Of a stretch of 13,022 nt of DNA, positions 1 to 7,127 are shown piece by piece. The notes under the pieces were generated by a model that was given only the letters and a program-made list of their open reading frames with translations, ran no database searches and was not told where the DNA came from. Within the stretch, counting starts at the first letter, position 1, and every line of letters starts with the position of its first letter. The DNA comes from Chloroflexota bacterium (GTDB lineage Bacteria; Chloroflexota; Dehalococcoidia; SZUA-161), in assembly GCA_016865955.1 (NCBI GenBank), contig VGNW01000045.1:1-13022 (forward strand), given 5' to 3'. The position numbers and the translations under genes were made by a program.

Positions 1-20
1 GCATATTCCAGTATGCTGCG

Positions 21-45
21 TCGTGGTTCCACTGAGTCACCACGA
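21..45. repeat. Inverted repeat (hairpin) at the left edge
   Basis: TCGTGGT at 21-27 is complementary to ACCACGA at 39-45, giving a 7-bp stem with an 11-nt loop. No T-run follows, so it is a weak terminator candidate for a gene left of the window. A smaller GCATA/TATGC pair lies at 1-5 and 12-16. No coding sequence is visible in 1-190. Confidence 0.35.
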
Positions 46-62
46 AGTGTCACCTAGCCTCC

Positions 63-108
63 TTTCGGTAACACTATTATTGACGCAACGATACCTATTT
101 CGGTAACA
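63..108 (+). repeat. Pair of direct repeats upstream of gapA
   Basis: TTTCGGTAACA occurs at 63-73 and again at 98-108, exactly 35 nt apart, and similarity continues weakly into the following TA-rich bases. The copies sit 25-70 nt upstream of the -35 element of the gapA promoter. They could be paired activator or repressor sites, or relics of an intergenic repeat; the sequence alone cannot separate these. Confidence 0.4.
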
Positions 109-132
109 ATAATTATGAGTCAATTCGGGCAC

Positions 133-161
133 TTGACTTATGCGAATTGTGTACCTAATCT
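133..161 (+). promoter_or_regulatory. Sigma70-type promoter of gapA
   Basis: The -35 element TTGACT (133-138) and -10 element TAATCT (156-161) are separated by exactly 17 nt, predicting a start near 168 and a short leader of about 22 nt before the gapA ATG. The -35 box is one arm of an inverted repeat (AGTCAA 118-123 / TTGACT 133-138), and AATTCG 122-127 / CGAATT 143-148 spans the same DNA. A repressor could therefore bind across the -35 region. The promoter call is by consensus match only. Confidence 0.65.
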
Positions 162-190
162 ATGGGGAGAAATAACGAGGAGGTTTCAGG

Positions 191-1204
191 ATGGCAACAA
201 AGATTGGCATCAATGGCTTCGGCAGGGTGGGCAGGCAAATCTTCAAGGCAATCAACGATTTCCATGCCGATAAGCTGGAAACGGTGGTTATCAACGACCT
301 CACCGATACCAAGACCAACGCCCATTTGCTCAAATATGACAGCAACTACGGCAAATACCCGGGCAAGATAGAGGCTACGGCGGATTCCATTATCGTAGAT
401 GGCAAAAAGGTGAGGGTGCTGGCGGAGAAAGACCCCGCCAAAATACCCTGGAAGGATTTCGGCGTCGAGATCGTTGTGGAATCTTCGGGCAGGTTCACCG
501 ATGCCGACAAGGCTGCGGCGCACTTTCAGGGCGGCGCCAAGAAGGTGATTATCTCGGCACCTGCCAAGGGAGAGGACATCACAATCGTACTCGGCGTCAA
601 CGAGAATAAATACGACCCTGCCAAGCATCGTATAATATCCAATGCCTCCTGCACCACCAACTGCATCGCTCCTATAGTGAAAGTGCTTCACGAGAGCTTC
701 GGCGTGAGCAAGGGCTTGATGACCACCTGCCATGCCTATACCAACGACCAGAGGATACTCGACACGGTGCACAGCGACCTGCGCCGCGCCCGCGCTGCAG
801 CGCTGAGCATTATCCCCACCACCACCGGCGCTGCCAAAGCGGTGACGCAGGTAATCCCGGAGTTGAAAGGAAAGATACATGGCATCGCGCTCAGAGTGCC
901 CACCTCCACCGTCTCTGTTGTCGATTTTGTTGCCGATGTAAATAAAGAGGTTACAGCGGAGCAGGTCAACGATGCCCTGCGCGCCGCTGCGGATAAGCAG
1001 CTCAAGGGCATACTGGAGTTTTGCACCGAGGAGCTGGTCAGCATCGATTTCAAGGGCAATCCCGCCAGCTCGATTGTGGATGCCGCTCTTACCATGGTCA
1101 TCGGCGGCAACATGGTCAAAGTGTTAAGCTGGTATGACAATGAGTGGGGCTATAGCTGCCGCACCGCCGACCTGGCAGCCCTGATGGTCAAGAAGGGGCT
1201 GTAA
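191..1204 (+). CDS. gapA: Type I glyceraldehyde-3-phosphate dehydrogenase
   Basis: This gene encodes the glycolytic/gluconeogenic enzyme that oxidatively phosphorylates glyceraldehyde-3-phosphate to 1,3-bisphosphoglycerate in the cytoplasm. The 337-residue length is normal for the family. The Rossmann start INGFGRVGR lies at residues 7-15. Asp36 in VINDLTD is the position that usually selects NAD over NADP. The active-site motif SNASCTTNC spans 150-158, with catalytic Cys154 and its partner His181. The C-terminal SWYDNEWGYS is intact. The ATG start is supported by GAGGAGG at 177-183, 7 nt upstream. The gene stands alone: it has its own promoter, converges with fdhA, and has no pgk or tpi beside it in the window. 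The cofactor preference is inferred from family knowledge. Confidence 0.97.
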   Translation: MATKIGINGFGRVGRQIFKAINDFHADKLETVVINDLTDTKTNAHLLKYDSNYGKYPGKIEATADSIIVDGKKVRVLAEKDPAKIPWKDFGVEIVVESSGRFTDADKAAAHFQGGAKKVIISAPAKGEDITIVLGVNENKYDPAKHRIISNASCTTNCIAPIVKVLHESFGVSKGLMTTCHAYTNDQRILDTVHSDLRRARAAALSIIPTTTGAAKAVTQVIPELKGKIHGIALRVPTSTVSVVDFVADVNKEVTAEQVNDALRAAADKQLKGILEFCTEELVSIDFKGNPASSIVDAALTMVIGGNMVKVLSWYDNEWGYSCRTADLAALMVKKGL

Positions 1205-1234
1205 CACTCCTGTTTAGCGTTAACTCGTGAATCT

Positions 1235-1262
1235 GTAGGGGCGTTCAATTGAACGCCCCTAC
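1235..1262. repeat. 28-bp perfect palindrome after gapA
   Basis: The arms GTAGGGGC and GCCCCTAC enclose the core GTTCAATTGAAC, and the whole 28 bp is its own reverse complement. It lies 30 nt after the gapA stop in the convergent gap, where it could end transcripts from either side, although no long T-run follows. It shares its arms, but not its core, with the palindromes at 9421 and 11889. Confidence 0.8.
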
Positions 1263-1269
1263 TTATAAT

Positions 1270-1291
1270 GGTCGGGTTAGGAAACCCGACC
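1270..1291. repeat. Hairpin in the gapA-fdhA gap
   Basis: GGTCGGGTT (1270-1278) pairs with AACCCGACC (1283-1291) around a 4-nt loop, and the right side ends in CTAC like the other palindromes here. It is the second of three hairpins in this 188-bp convergent gap and may add to bidirectional termination. Confidence 0.6.
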
Positions 1292-1342
1292 TACTCCGTC
1301 GTCACGGGAGCAGCGACGCTACATTTCTCACGGACAAGCCGA

Positions 1343-1370
1343 GTAGGGCAGGTTTCCCAACCTGCCTTAC
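1343..1370. repeat. Imperfect 28-bp palindrome near the fdhA stop
   Basis: GTAGGGCAGGTT (1343-1354) pairs with AACCTGCCTTAC (1359-1370) with one mismatch around the loop TCCC. The element begins with GTAGGG and ends with TTAC, resembling the 28-bp palindromes elsewhere in the window. It ends 22 nt from the fdhA stop codon and would be the first hairpin met by RNA polymerase leaving fdhA. Confidence 0.6.
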
Positions 1371-1392
1371 ATATTTGATCGAATGCGTTGTA

Positions 1393-4188
1393 TCAGGCGG
1401 GCGCCTTCTCTACCTTCACGGCGCAGACCTTCAGTTCGGGGATTTTGGATATGGGGTCCAATGCGGGGTTGGTGAGCAGGTTGGTGGCGCTTTCGGCGAA
1501 GTGGAAGGTCATGAAAACCACGCCCAGCGGCGACGACTCGGTTATCTTCGCCTTTGCCTGTATCCTGCCGCGACGTGAGGATATCTGTATTTTATCGCCG
1601 TCTTTTATGCCCAGCGCCTGAGCGTCTTTAGGATTTATCTCTGCCAGTTCCTCTTTGCTTATCTCTCTGAGACCCTTGGAACGCCGCGTCATGCTGCCTG
1701 TGTGATAATGGAACAGGATGCGGCCGGTGGTCAGCATCAACGGATAGTTATTGTCGGGCAACTCCTGAGGAGGCCTGTACTCCACGGCGGCGAACCTGCC
1801 CTTGCCGCGGCTGAACATGTCCTCATGGAGGAACTGAAGTCCGGGATGGTCTTCGGTAGGACAGGGCCATTGCAGTCCCCCCTGCTCCAGTCTTTCGTAG
1901 GTGATGCCGCCGTAGGAGGGCGTGAGTTCGGCAATCTCCTTCATAATATCAGCAGCGCTGTTGTACTCGAAACCTTTTGCCTTCATCCGCCGCGCTATTT
2001 CACAGACTATCTGCCAATCGGGCTTGGATTCGCCTGCGGGCTTGATAGCCTTGCGTACTCTCTGTACCCGGCGTTCGGTATTGGTGAATGTTCCGTCCTT
2101 CTCCGCGAAACTTGCCGCAGGCAGCACTACATGGGCTAGCTGCGCCGTCTCGGTGAGGAATATATCCTGAACTATCAGAAATTCAAGCTTGCCCAGCGCC
2201 TCTTTAATATGTCTGGCGTCGGGATCGCTGAGCACTGGGTTCTCACCCATGATATAGGCAGCCTTGACCTTGCCTTCATCCATGGCATGGAACATCTCGG
2301 TGAGCACCAGCCCCAGCTCGGACGGCAAAGTGCAGCCCCAGGCGGTCTCGAACTTCATTCTTATGCCTGCTCCGGCTACCTGCTGATAGCCTGTGAATAC
2401 GTTGGGCAGAGCGCCCATGTCGCAGGAGCCTTGCACGTTGTTCTGACCGCGCAGCGGGTTTACGCCCGACGAGAGCTTGCCCACATTGCCGGTGAGCATG
2501 GCGAGGTTGGCTAAAGCCAGAACGTTGTCGGTGCCGTGCGAATGCTGCGTTATGCCCATGGCGTAGAGGATGGAGGCAGGTTTGCCGGTTGCGTACAGCC
2601 GAGCTGCCTTCGCTATATCTCCTGCGGGCACTCCTGTGACCAGAGATACGAAGTCCAAATCAAAATTCTTCAGGGAATTGCGGAACTCCTCGAAGTTCTC
2701 GCAGCGTTTCTCGATGAACTCCTTATCGAGCAGTCCCTCATCGACTATCACACGGCACATGCCCATGATAAGGGCTGCATCTGACCCCGGGGATTGTCTC
2801 AGCCAGATATGAGACCTGCGCACGAGGTCGATTCTGCGTGGGTCGGCAACGATGAGCTTCCCGCCTTTATCCACGGCTTTCTTTATCTCCAGGGCGATTA
2901 CGGGATGGTCGTCGGTGGTGTTAGTGCCGATAGCCAGGATACATTTAGCATCCCCGATCTCGGCTATCGAGTTGGTCATGGCGCCGCTGCCGAAGCTTGT
3001 GGCCAGACCGGCCACGGTAGGGGCGTGTCAGAGGCGGGCACAGTGGTCTATATTGTTCGTGCCCATCACCGCCCGGGTAAATTTCTGAAACACGAAGTTG
3101 TCTTCGTTAGTGCACTTGGCTGAAGATATGGCAACGAACTTGCTCCCCTTGCAGTTAGCCAGCTTGCTGGTTATCAGGTCGAAAGCCTCGCCCCAGCTTG
3201 CCTCGATGAACTCGCCGTTCTTCTGCTTGATGAGAGGCGAGGTCAGGCGTTCCGGCGAGTTGACGAAATCCAGTCCGAACTTGCCCTTAACGCAGGCTTG
3301 TCCTTTGTTCGCAGGTCCTTTCTGGTCGGGGGCAACGCGGGTGATTTTTTCATCTTTGATGTCCAGATTAAGCTGGCAGCCCACGCCGCAATAGGGGCAT
3401 ATGGTTGTCACCGTGCGGTCCGGTGCACCCTTCCATAACGAGGGGCGCTCCATAAGCGCTCCCACGGGGCAGACATCGACGCAGGCGGCGCAGAATTTGC
3501 ATCCCGAGTCGATAAGAGTCTTGCCGAAGGCTCCGCCGATATAGGTGTTTTTCCCGCGGAGATTGAATGAAATAGCTTCTGCACCTCTGATTTCATGGCA
3601 TACCCTGACGCATTTGCCGCAGAGGATGCACAGATTGTTGTTTCTGACGATGAAAGGGTTCTCCATCTCGATGGGGAATCCTCTGTGATTGTACGGATAG
3701 GGCATCTCGCCGATACCTATGAAATCAACCGCTTTCTGCAGCTCGCAGCGTCCGTTCTTGGCGCAGAGTATGCACTGTTGTTCGTCCACGCTGGGCAGGC
3801 GCAAACACACGTCTCCGGGTTTGCATCTTTCCCTGCGGTGGCAGGTGAGACAGACATGCGGATGCCTTGCCAGCAGTATATGCAGCACCTTGCGGCGCTG
3901 TTCGTTGACTTCGGTGGTATTACTATAAACAACCATACGGTCGGCAGCGGGTTCGCTGCATGCGGTAACGAAGCCGCGTCTGTCCTCTATTTTCACCTGG
4001 CACAGACGGCATGCGCCTGTAGGCAGCTTGATATCCCGCAGCGCGCACAAATTGGGGATGTATATGCCGTTATCGAGCGCCGCTTCCAGGATTCTTTTAC
4101 CTCTGGTCGTCTTGACCTCGACGCCGTCTATGGTCAGCGTAACAACATTGCTTTTGGGTTTGGTTATTGTAGTTGTCTCCACAGCCAT
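1393..4188 (-). CDS. fdhA: Selenocysteine-containing NAD(P)-linked formate dehydrogenase, catalytic subunit
   Basis: This subunit oxidises formate to CO2 (or the reverse) at a Mo- or W-bis-pterin centre in the cytoplasm; no Tat signal is present. Reading through the TGA at 3030-3028 gives 931 residues with Sec at 387, inside CARL-Sec-HAPTVAGLA. His388 and Arg580 (in LRGQNNVQG) are the other active-site residues. Domains in order: NuoG-like [2Fe-2S] (C48, C60, C63, C77); a His-Cys region (H109, C113, C116, C122) with extra cysteines C128, C139, C142 and C148; two [4Fe-4S] motifs (C187-C197, C230-C240); the proximal cluster (C264, C267, C271, C299); then molybdopterin-binding domains and a normal C-terminus. 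I chose ATG 4188 (GAGGTG just upstream) over GTG 4209, which overlaps the nuoF stop. It is the third operon gene, 10 nt after nuoF. The TGA readthrough is inferred from motif and hairpin. Confidence 0.93.
2999..3030 (-). promoter_or_regulatory. Selenocysteine codon and SECIS hairpin in fdhA
   Basis: On the minus strand the TGA at 3030-3028 is followed by 12 nt and then GTGGCC (3015-3010), loop GGTCT (3009-3005) and GGCCAC (3004-2999), a perfect 6-bp stem. The GGTCT loop is the one known from E. coli fdhF for SelB binding, and the 18-nt distance from TGA to the loop is also the same. The bulged U of the E. coli element is not evident, so the match is strong but not complete. Confidence 0.88.
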
Positions 4189-4198
4189 TACACCTCGT

Positions 4199-6118
4199 TT
4201 ATTTTGCACCTGCTGCCGCAGCTACCGGCACAGGTTCCTTGGGCACTTCCACAGTCTCGCCGCTGACTTTCTTCACCGCATTGAATTTGGTGGGACATTT
4301 CTCCAGACATGTACCGCACTTGATGCACTTGACCTGGTCTACTACGTGCACCATCCTCTTGCCGCCGGTTATAGCGTCCACGGGGCAGGCTCGGGCGCAA
4401 ATGCCGCAGCCTGAGCATTTATCGGGCAGAATGAAGAAGTTTATCAACTCCTTGCATACCAGTGCCGGACATCTCTTCTCGTTGACATGCGCCTCCCACT
4501 CTTCGCGGAAGTAGCGTATGCTGGTGAGCACAGGATTGGGTGCCGATGTCCCCAATCCGCAGAGGGCGCTGCCGATGATGGTCTTGCCCAGCTCGTTCAA
4601 GTGGTCAATATCCTCAGGCTTCCCTCTCCCTTGCGTTACTCTCTCCATCATATCGATCATCAGAGGCAAACCCTCGCGGCAGGGCACGCACTTGCCGCAG
4701 GACTCGTCGCGGCAGAAGGCGAGGAAGTACCTTGCTGTGTCCACCATGCAGGTATCGGTATCCATTACCACCATGCCGCCGGAGCCCATGATGGAGCCGA
4801 CGCGGGCAAGGTTCTCGAAATCGACAGGGGTATCCAGAAGGTTCTCCGGTATACACCCTCCGGAGGGTCCGCCCGTTTGAATTGCCTTGAAAGGTTTGCT
4901 ATTGGGAATTCCACCGCCCACTTCGTAAACTATCTGGCGCAGTGTGATGCCCAGAGGAACTTCAATCAATCCGGGACGGTTTATCTTCCCGGTCAGGGCG
5001 AAGGTCTTTGTCCCTTTGCTGTCTTTTGTGCCGTAGCCGGCAAACCAATCGCCGCCTTTGACCACGATGTTGGGGGCATTGGCAAATGTCTCCACATTAT
5101 TCAGAGAGGTGGGCAAGCCCCATAAACCCGACTCCACGGAGCGCGGTGGCCTCACGCGCGGCATGCCTCGTTTGCCCTCGATGGAGTACATCAAGGCGCT
5201 GCCCTCGCCGCAGACGAAAGCGCCGGCGCCCTGCATTATCTCAATATCGAAGCTGAACCCGCCGCCCAGAATATTCTTGCCCAGCAGGTTCAGTCCTTTC
5301 GCTTGCTCTATAGCGGTTTTAAGCCTCTTGACAGCCAGGGGATACTCCGCTCTCACATATATATAGCCGTGAGATGTGCCGATAGCATAGCCGGCAATAG
5401 CCATTCCTTCGAGAAGAGAGTGAGGGTCTCCTTCGAGAACGGAGCGGTTCATGAAAGCCCCGGGGTCTCCTTCGTCGGCGTTGCACACCACGAATTTGGG
5501 CGTAGCTTTGCTGCGCCTTGCCTCCTGCCATTTCTTCGACGTGGGAAAGCCGGCTCCGCCGCGTCCGCGCAGCCCCGCCTTCTCAACCTGAGTGATGATA
5601 TCGTCCGGCTGCATTGTCAAAGCCTTATTCAGTCCGGCATAGCCTCCGTTGGCAATATAGTGGTAGATATTATCGGCATCTATTGTTCCGCATCTGTCCA
5701 GTATTATCCTGACCTGCGGTTTCAGCATCGGCAGGTCGAAGAATTTGGGTATGCCCTGCACCGTGCCCTCGCCTATTGTGCCCAGCGCCAGATCGGGACG
5801 GGGGTTGTCTTTGACCAGGTAATCCTCGATTAGTTCTGCAACCTTCTCTTTGGCGACACGGCTGTAGCAGATTCTAGGATGCCCCGGCTTTATGATGTCC
5901 ACCAGCGGTTCCAGATAGCACAAGCCCAGGCATCCTACAGGTATTACATGGGCATCTATTTTGCGTTTGGCAAGCTCCTCTTTCACAGCCTGCATGGTGG
6001 CGTTGCCGCCTGCTGCCATGCCGCAGGTCGCCAGACCCACCAGTATCAGAGGCTTGTTGCCATGCCACAGGCTATTCCATTCTGCTTTGGCTTTACCCTG
6101 TATTTCTGAGAAATTCAT
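4199..6118 (-). CDS. nuoF: NuoF-like NAD(P)H/FMN-binding diaphorase subunit
   Basis: This is the flavin subunit that exchanges electrons between NAD(P)H and the Fe-S chain of the formate dehydrogenase complex, related to NuoF, HndC and HydB. The 639 residues carry an N-terminal thioredoxin-like ferredoxin domain (about 20-115; C32, C63, C67), the 51-kDa FMN/NAD domain (GRGGAGFP 185-192; CNADEGDPGAF 212-222), an SLBB region, the cluster motif ESCGKCVPC with C474, C477, C480 and C520, and two C-terminal [4Fe-4S] motifs (C568-C578 and C598-C608). The N-terminal domain shows only three of the four usual cluster cysteines. The ATG is preceded by AAAGGGGA. It begins 21 nt after nuoE and ends 10 nt before fdhA, so the three genes should be co-transcribed. 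The extra C-terminal ferredoxin domain is typical of soluble hydrogenase/formate dehydrogenase partners, not of respiratory complex I. Confidence 0.94.
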   Translation of the reverse strand: MNFSEIQGKAKAEWNSLWHGNKPLILVGLATCGMAAGGNATMQAVKEELAKRKIDAHVIPVGCLGLCYLEPLVDIIKPGHPRICYSRVAKEKVAELIEDYLVKDNPRPDLALGTIGEGTVQGIPKFFDLPMLKPQVRIILDRCGTIDADNIYHYIANGGYAGLNKALTMQPDDIITQVEKAGLRGRGGAGFPTSKKWQEARRSKATPKFVVCNADEGDPGAFMNRSVLEGDPHSLLEGMAIAGYAIGTSHGYIYVRAEYPLAVKRLKTAIEQAKGLNLLGKNILGGGFSFDIEIMQGAGAFVCGEGSALMYSIEGKRGMPRVRPPRSVESGLWGLPTSLNNVETFANAPNIVVKGGDWFAGYGTKDSKGTKTFALTGKINRPGLIEVPLGITLRQIVYEVGGGIPNSKPFKAIQTGGPSGGCIPENLLDTPVDFENLARVGSIMGSGGMVVMDTDTCMVDTARYFLAFCRDESCGKCVPCREGLPLMIDMMERVTQGRGKPEDIDHLNELGKTIIGSALCGLGTSAPNPVLTSIRYFREEWEAHVNEKRCPALVCKELINFFILPDKCSGCGICARACPVDAITGGKRMVHVVDQVKCIKCGTCLEKCPTKFNAVKKVSGETVEVPKEPVPVAAAAGAK

Positions 6119-6139
6119 GGGATTCCCCTTTAAATATAA

Positions 6140-6607
6140 CTACTGATATTTCTTGATGGTTTCCAGAGCCTTGGGACCTGTTACGTTGCCGTAGACGTCG
6201 TTGTCAACCACAACGACGGGCGCCAGAGCACAGGAGCCGAAGCAGCGAACCGACTCCAGACTGAAATTCTCGTCCTTCGTTGTTTCCCCTTCTTTAATGT
6301 GAAGCTCTCGTTCCAGCGAGTCCACGATGCTCATAGCGCCGCATACATGGCAGGCTGTGCCCAGGCAGACCTTGATCATATGCTTGCCGGGCTTGATATA
6401 GCGGAACTGAGCATAGAAGCTGGCAACACCGTAAACCGTATTGGGCGAAACCCCTGCCAGTTCCCCGATTTCCTCCATCGCCTCTCTGGGCAGATACCCC
6501 ATCTTTTCCTGCACTGCTTGCAGCGCCGGTATCAGCACAATCTGCTGTCCCTTCAACGGGGTAATCAGTTCGCGAATCTGGCTCTTCATGTCGTTATTGC
6601 TTGTCAC
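6140..6607 (-). CDS. nuoE: NuoE-like [2Fe-2S] thioredoxin-fold subunit
   Basis: This 24-kDa-type electron carrier subunit pairs with NuoF in complex I and in soluble NAD-linked hydrogenases and formate dehydrogenases. The 155-residue protein has the helical N-terminal part (about 15-75, including GVSPNTVYGVASFYAQF) and the thioredoxin-like ferredoxin fold, with all four cluster ligands: C81 and C86 (CLGTAC), C122 and C126 (CFGSC). I chose the GTG at 6607 because GGAGG lies 6 nt upstream and the length is normal. An upstream start at 6751 would add 48 residues with no family counterpart, and ATG 6589 has a poorer ribosome site. It is the first gene of the nuoE-nuoF-fdhA operon and is divergent from nfnA. 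Its promoter lies about 310 nt upstream. Confidence 0.93.
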   Translation of the reverse strand: MTSNNDMKSQIRELITPLKGQQIVLIPALQAVQEKMGYLPREAMEEIGELAGVSPNTVYGVASFYAQFRYIKPGKHMIKVCLGTACHVCGAMSIVDSLERELHIKEGETTKDENFSLESVRCFGSCALAPVVVVDNDVYGNVTGPKALETIKKYQ

Positions 6608-6916
6608 CTGTTTCCTCCGGTCTCTGTTTCCTATCTCCGTAATCGGACACAAAATACCTGGCGACTCATAGCCAGGTTGTTCGGGTAATAGTCTGCGGTT
6701 TGATAATAAAATCTTGAGCCTGAGAGACAGGCTGAAGCATCGCAATACCAATAAAACGAATCATACTAAATCTAGGGAGAAATGCATTGCTGCCCGGATA
6801 GTCTGTATGCTTGGACGGGTATATAAGAAGGCAAGGTCATTAACAGCCTGCAAAGGTACCCTCTATTCACAAACGGTGAATTCGACGAAAATCGGCTTTT
6901 TTGAAGCCACCGCTCA
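6608..6916 (-). promoter_or_regulatory. Long 5' leader of the nuoE-nuoF-fdhA operon
   Basis: If transcription starts near 6916, about 310 nt precede the nuoE start, with no supportable gene inside. On the minus strand the leader holds GGCTT/AAGCC around CAAAA near the 5' end, AGCCTG/CAGGCT (6733-6728 with 6722-6717) followed by ATTTTATTAT, and CCTGGC/GCCAGG (6676-6671 with 6662-6657) followed by TATTTTGTG. The last two resemble weak terminators or attenuators. I do not recognise a named riboswitch class, and the molybdenum-cofactor motif is not apparent. Confidence 0.45.
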
Positions 6917-6922
6917 ATCGCT

Positions 6923-6951
6923 ATTATAGCTTACGGTATTTTTCAAGTCAA
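6923..6951 (-). promoter_or_regulatory. Near-consensus promoter of the formate dehydrogenase operon
   Basis: Read on the minus strand, TTGACT (6951-6946) is followed after exactly 17 nt by a perfect -10 element TATAAT (6928-6923), placing the start near 6916. This is the best promoter match in the window. It points toward nuoE and is the only good candidate in the divergent gap on that strand. Confidence 0.72.
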
Positions 6952-6996
6952 CTTCAGGGAAATGATGGTTAGGATGCTGGTATTTTGTGGCAAAAG

Positions 6997-7005
6997 TGAT
7001 AGAAT
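6997..7005 (+). promoter_or_regulatory. Possible extended -10 promoter of nfnAB
   Basis: TGATAGAAT at 6997-7005 fits an extended -10 element (TGn followed by TAGAAT), with no good -35 box. A start near 7012 would give an nfnA leader of about 115 nt that includes the hairpin at 7074-7098. It lies about 45-80 bp from the divergent nuoE promoter, close enough for shared control. The call rests on consensus only. Confidence 0.4.
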
Positions 7006-7073
7006 AAAGACGGGTGGGTTTCACGTTTTGAAATATTTATGAGCGAAGCTAAAATAAGGGAACGCAAGGGGGT

Positions 7074-7106
7074 AAAAGCTCTCGAATAGAGAGCTTTTTA
7101 TCTTTT
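7074..7106 (+). terminator. Terminator-like hairpin in the nfnA leader
   Basis: AAAAGCTCTC (7074-7083) and GAGAGCTTTT (7089-7098) form a perfect 10-bp inverted repeat around GAATA, followed by TTATCTTTTTT. The T-rich tail is on the right, so it would stop RNA moving toward nfnA. It ends about 22 nt before the nfnA start, so it is either an attenuator in the nfnA leader or the end of a short upstream transcript. Confidence 0.6.
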
Positions 7107-7127
7107 TTAAATATCTAGGGAGGCAAA

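Noticed and set aside
155..880. 241-codon minus-strand reading frame
   Set aside because: It is the antisense of the unmistakable GAPDH gene and of its promoter.
3028..3030. Reassigned TGA codon (alternative genetic code)
   Set aside because: fdhA itself ends in TGA at a normal family length, and no other gene in the window needs internal TGA reading.
1393..4209. fdhA as two adjacent genes or a nonsense-mutated pseudogene
   Set aside because: The frame is unbroken apart from one TGA exactly at the known Sec position, with a SECIS-like hairpin at the right distance and all motifs intact on both sides.
1393..6607. [FeFe]-hydrogenase (HydABC/Hnd) operon
   Set aside because: NuoE and NuoF resemble hydrogenase partners, but the third subunit has formate dehydrogenase and molybdopterin motifs and no H-cluster signatures.
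6140..6607. Part of respiratory complex I (nuo operon)
   Set aside because: No membrane subunits or NuoB/C/D/I follow, and the partner is a Sec formate dehydrogenase.
6608..6751. Extended nuoE N-terminus starting at 6751
   Set aside because: The extra 48 residues have no family counterpart and no ribosome site, while GTG 6607 has GGAGG at ideal spacing.
6608..6916. Known molybdenum-cofactor riboswitch or T-box in the nuoE leader
   Set aside because: I could not find the conserved segments of either class by eye; only generic hairpins are supportable.
6714..6929. 71-codon plus-strand reading frame in the nuoE-nfnA gap
   Set aside because: It has a TTG start, no ribosome site and no recognisable protein, and it covers the nuoE promoter and leader on the opposite strand.
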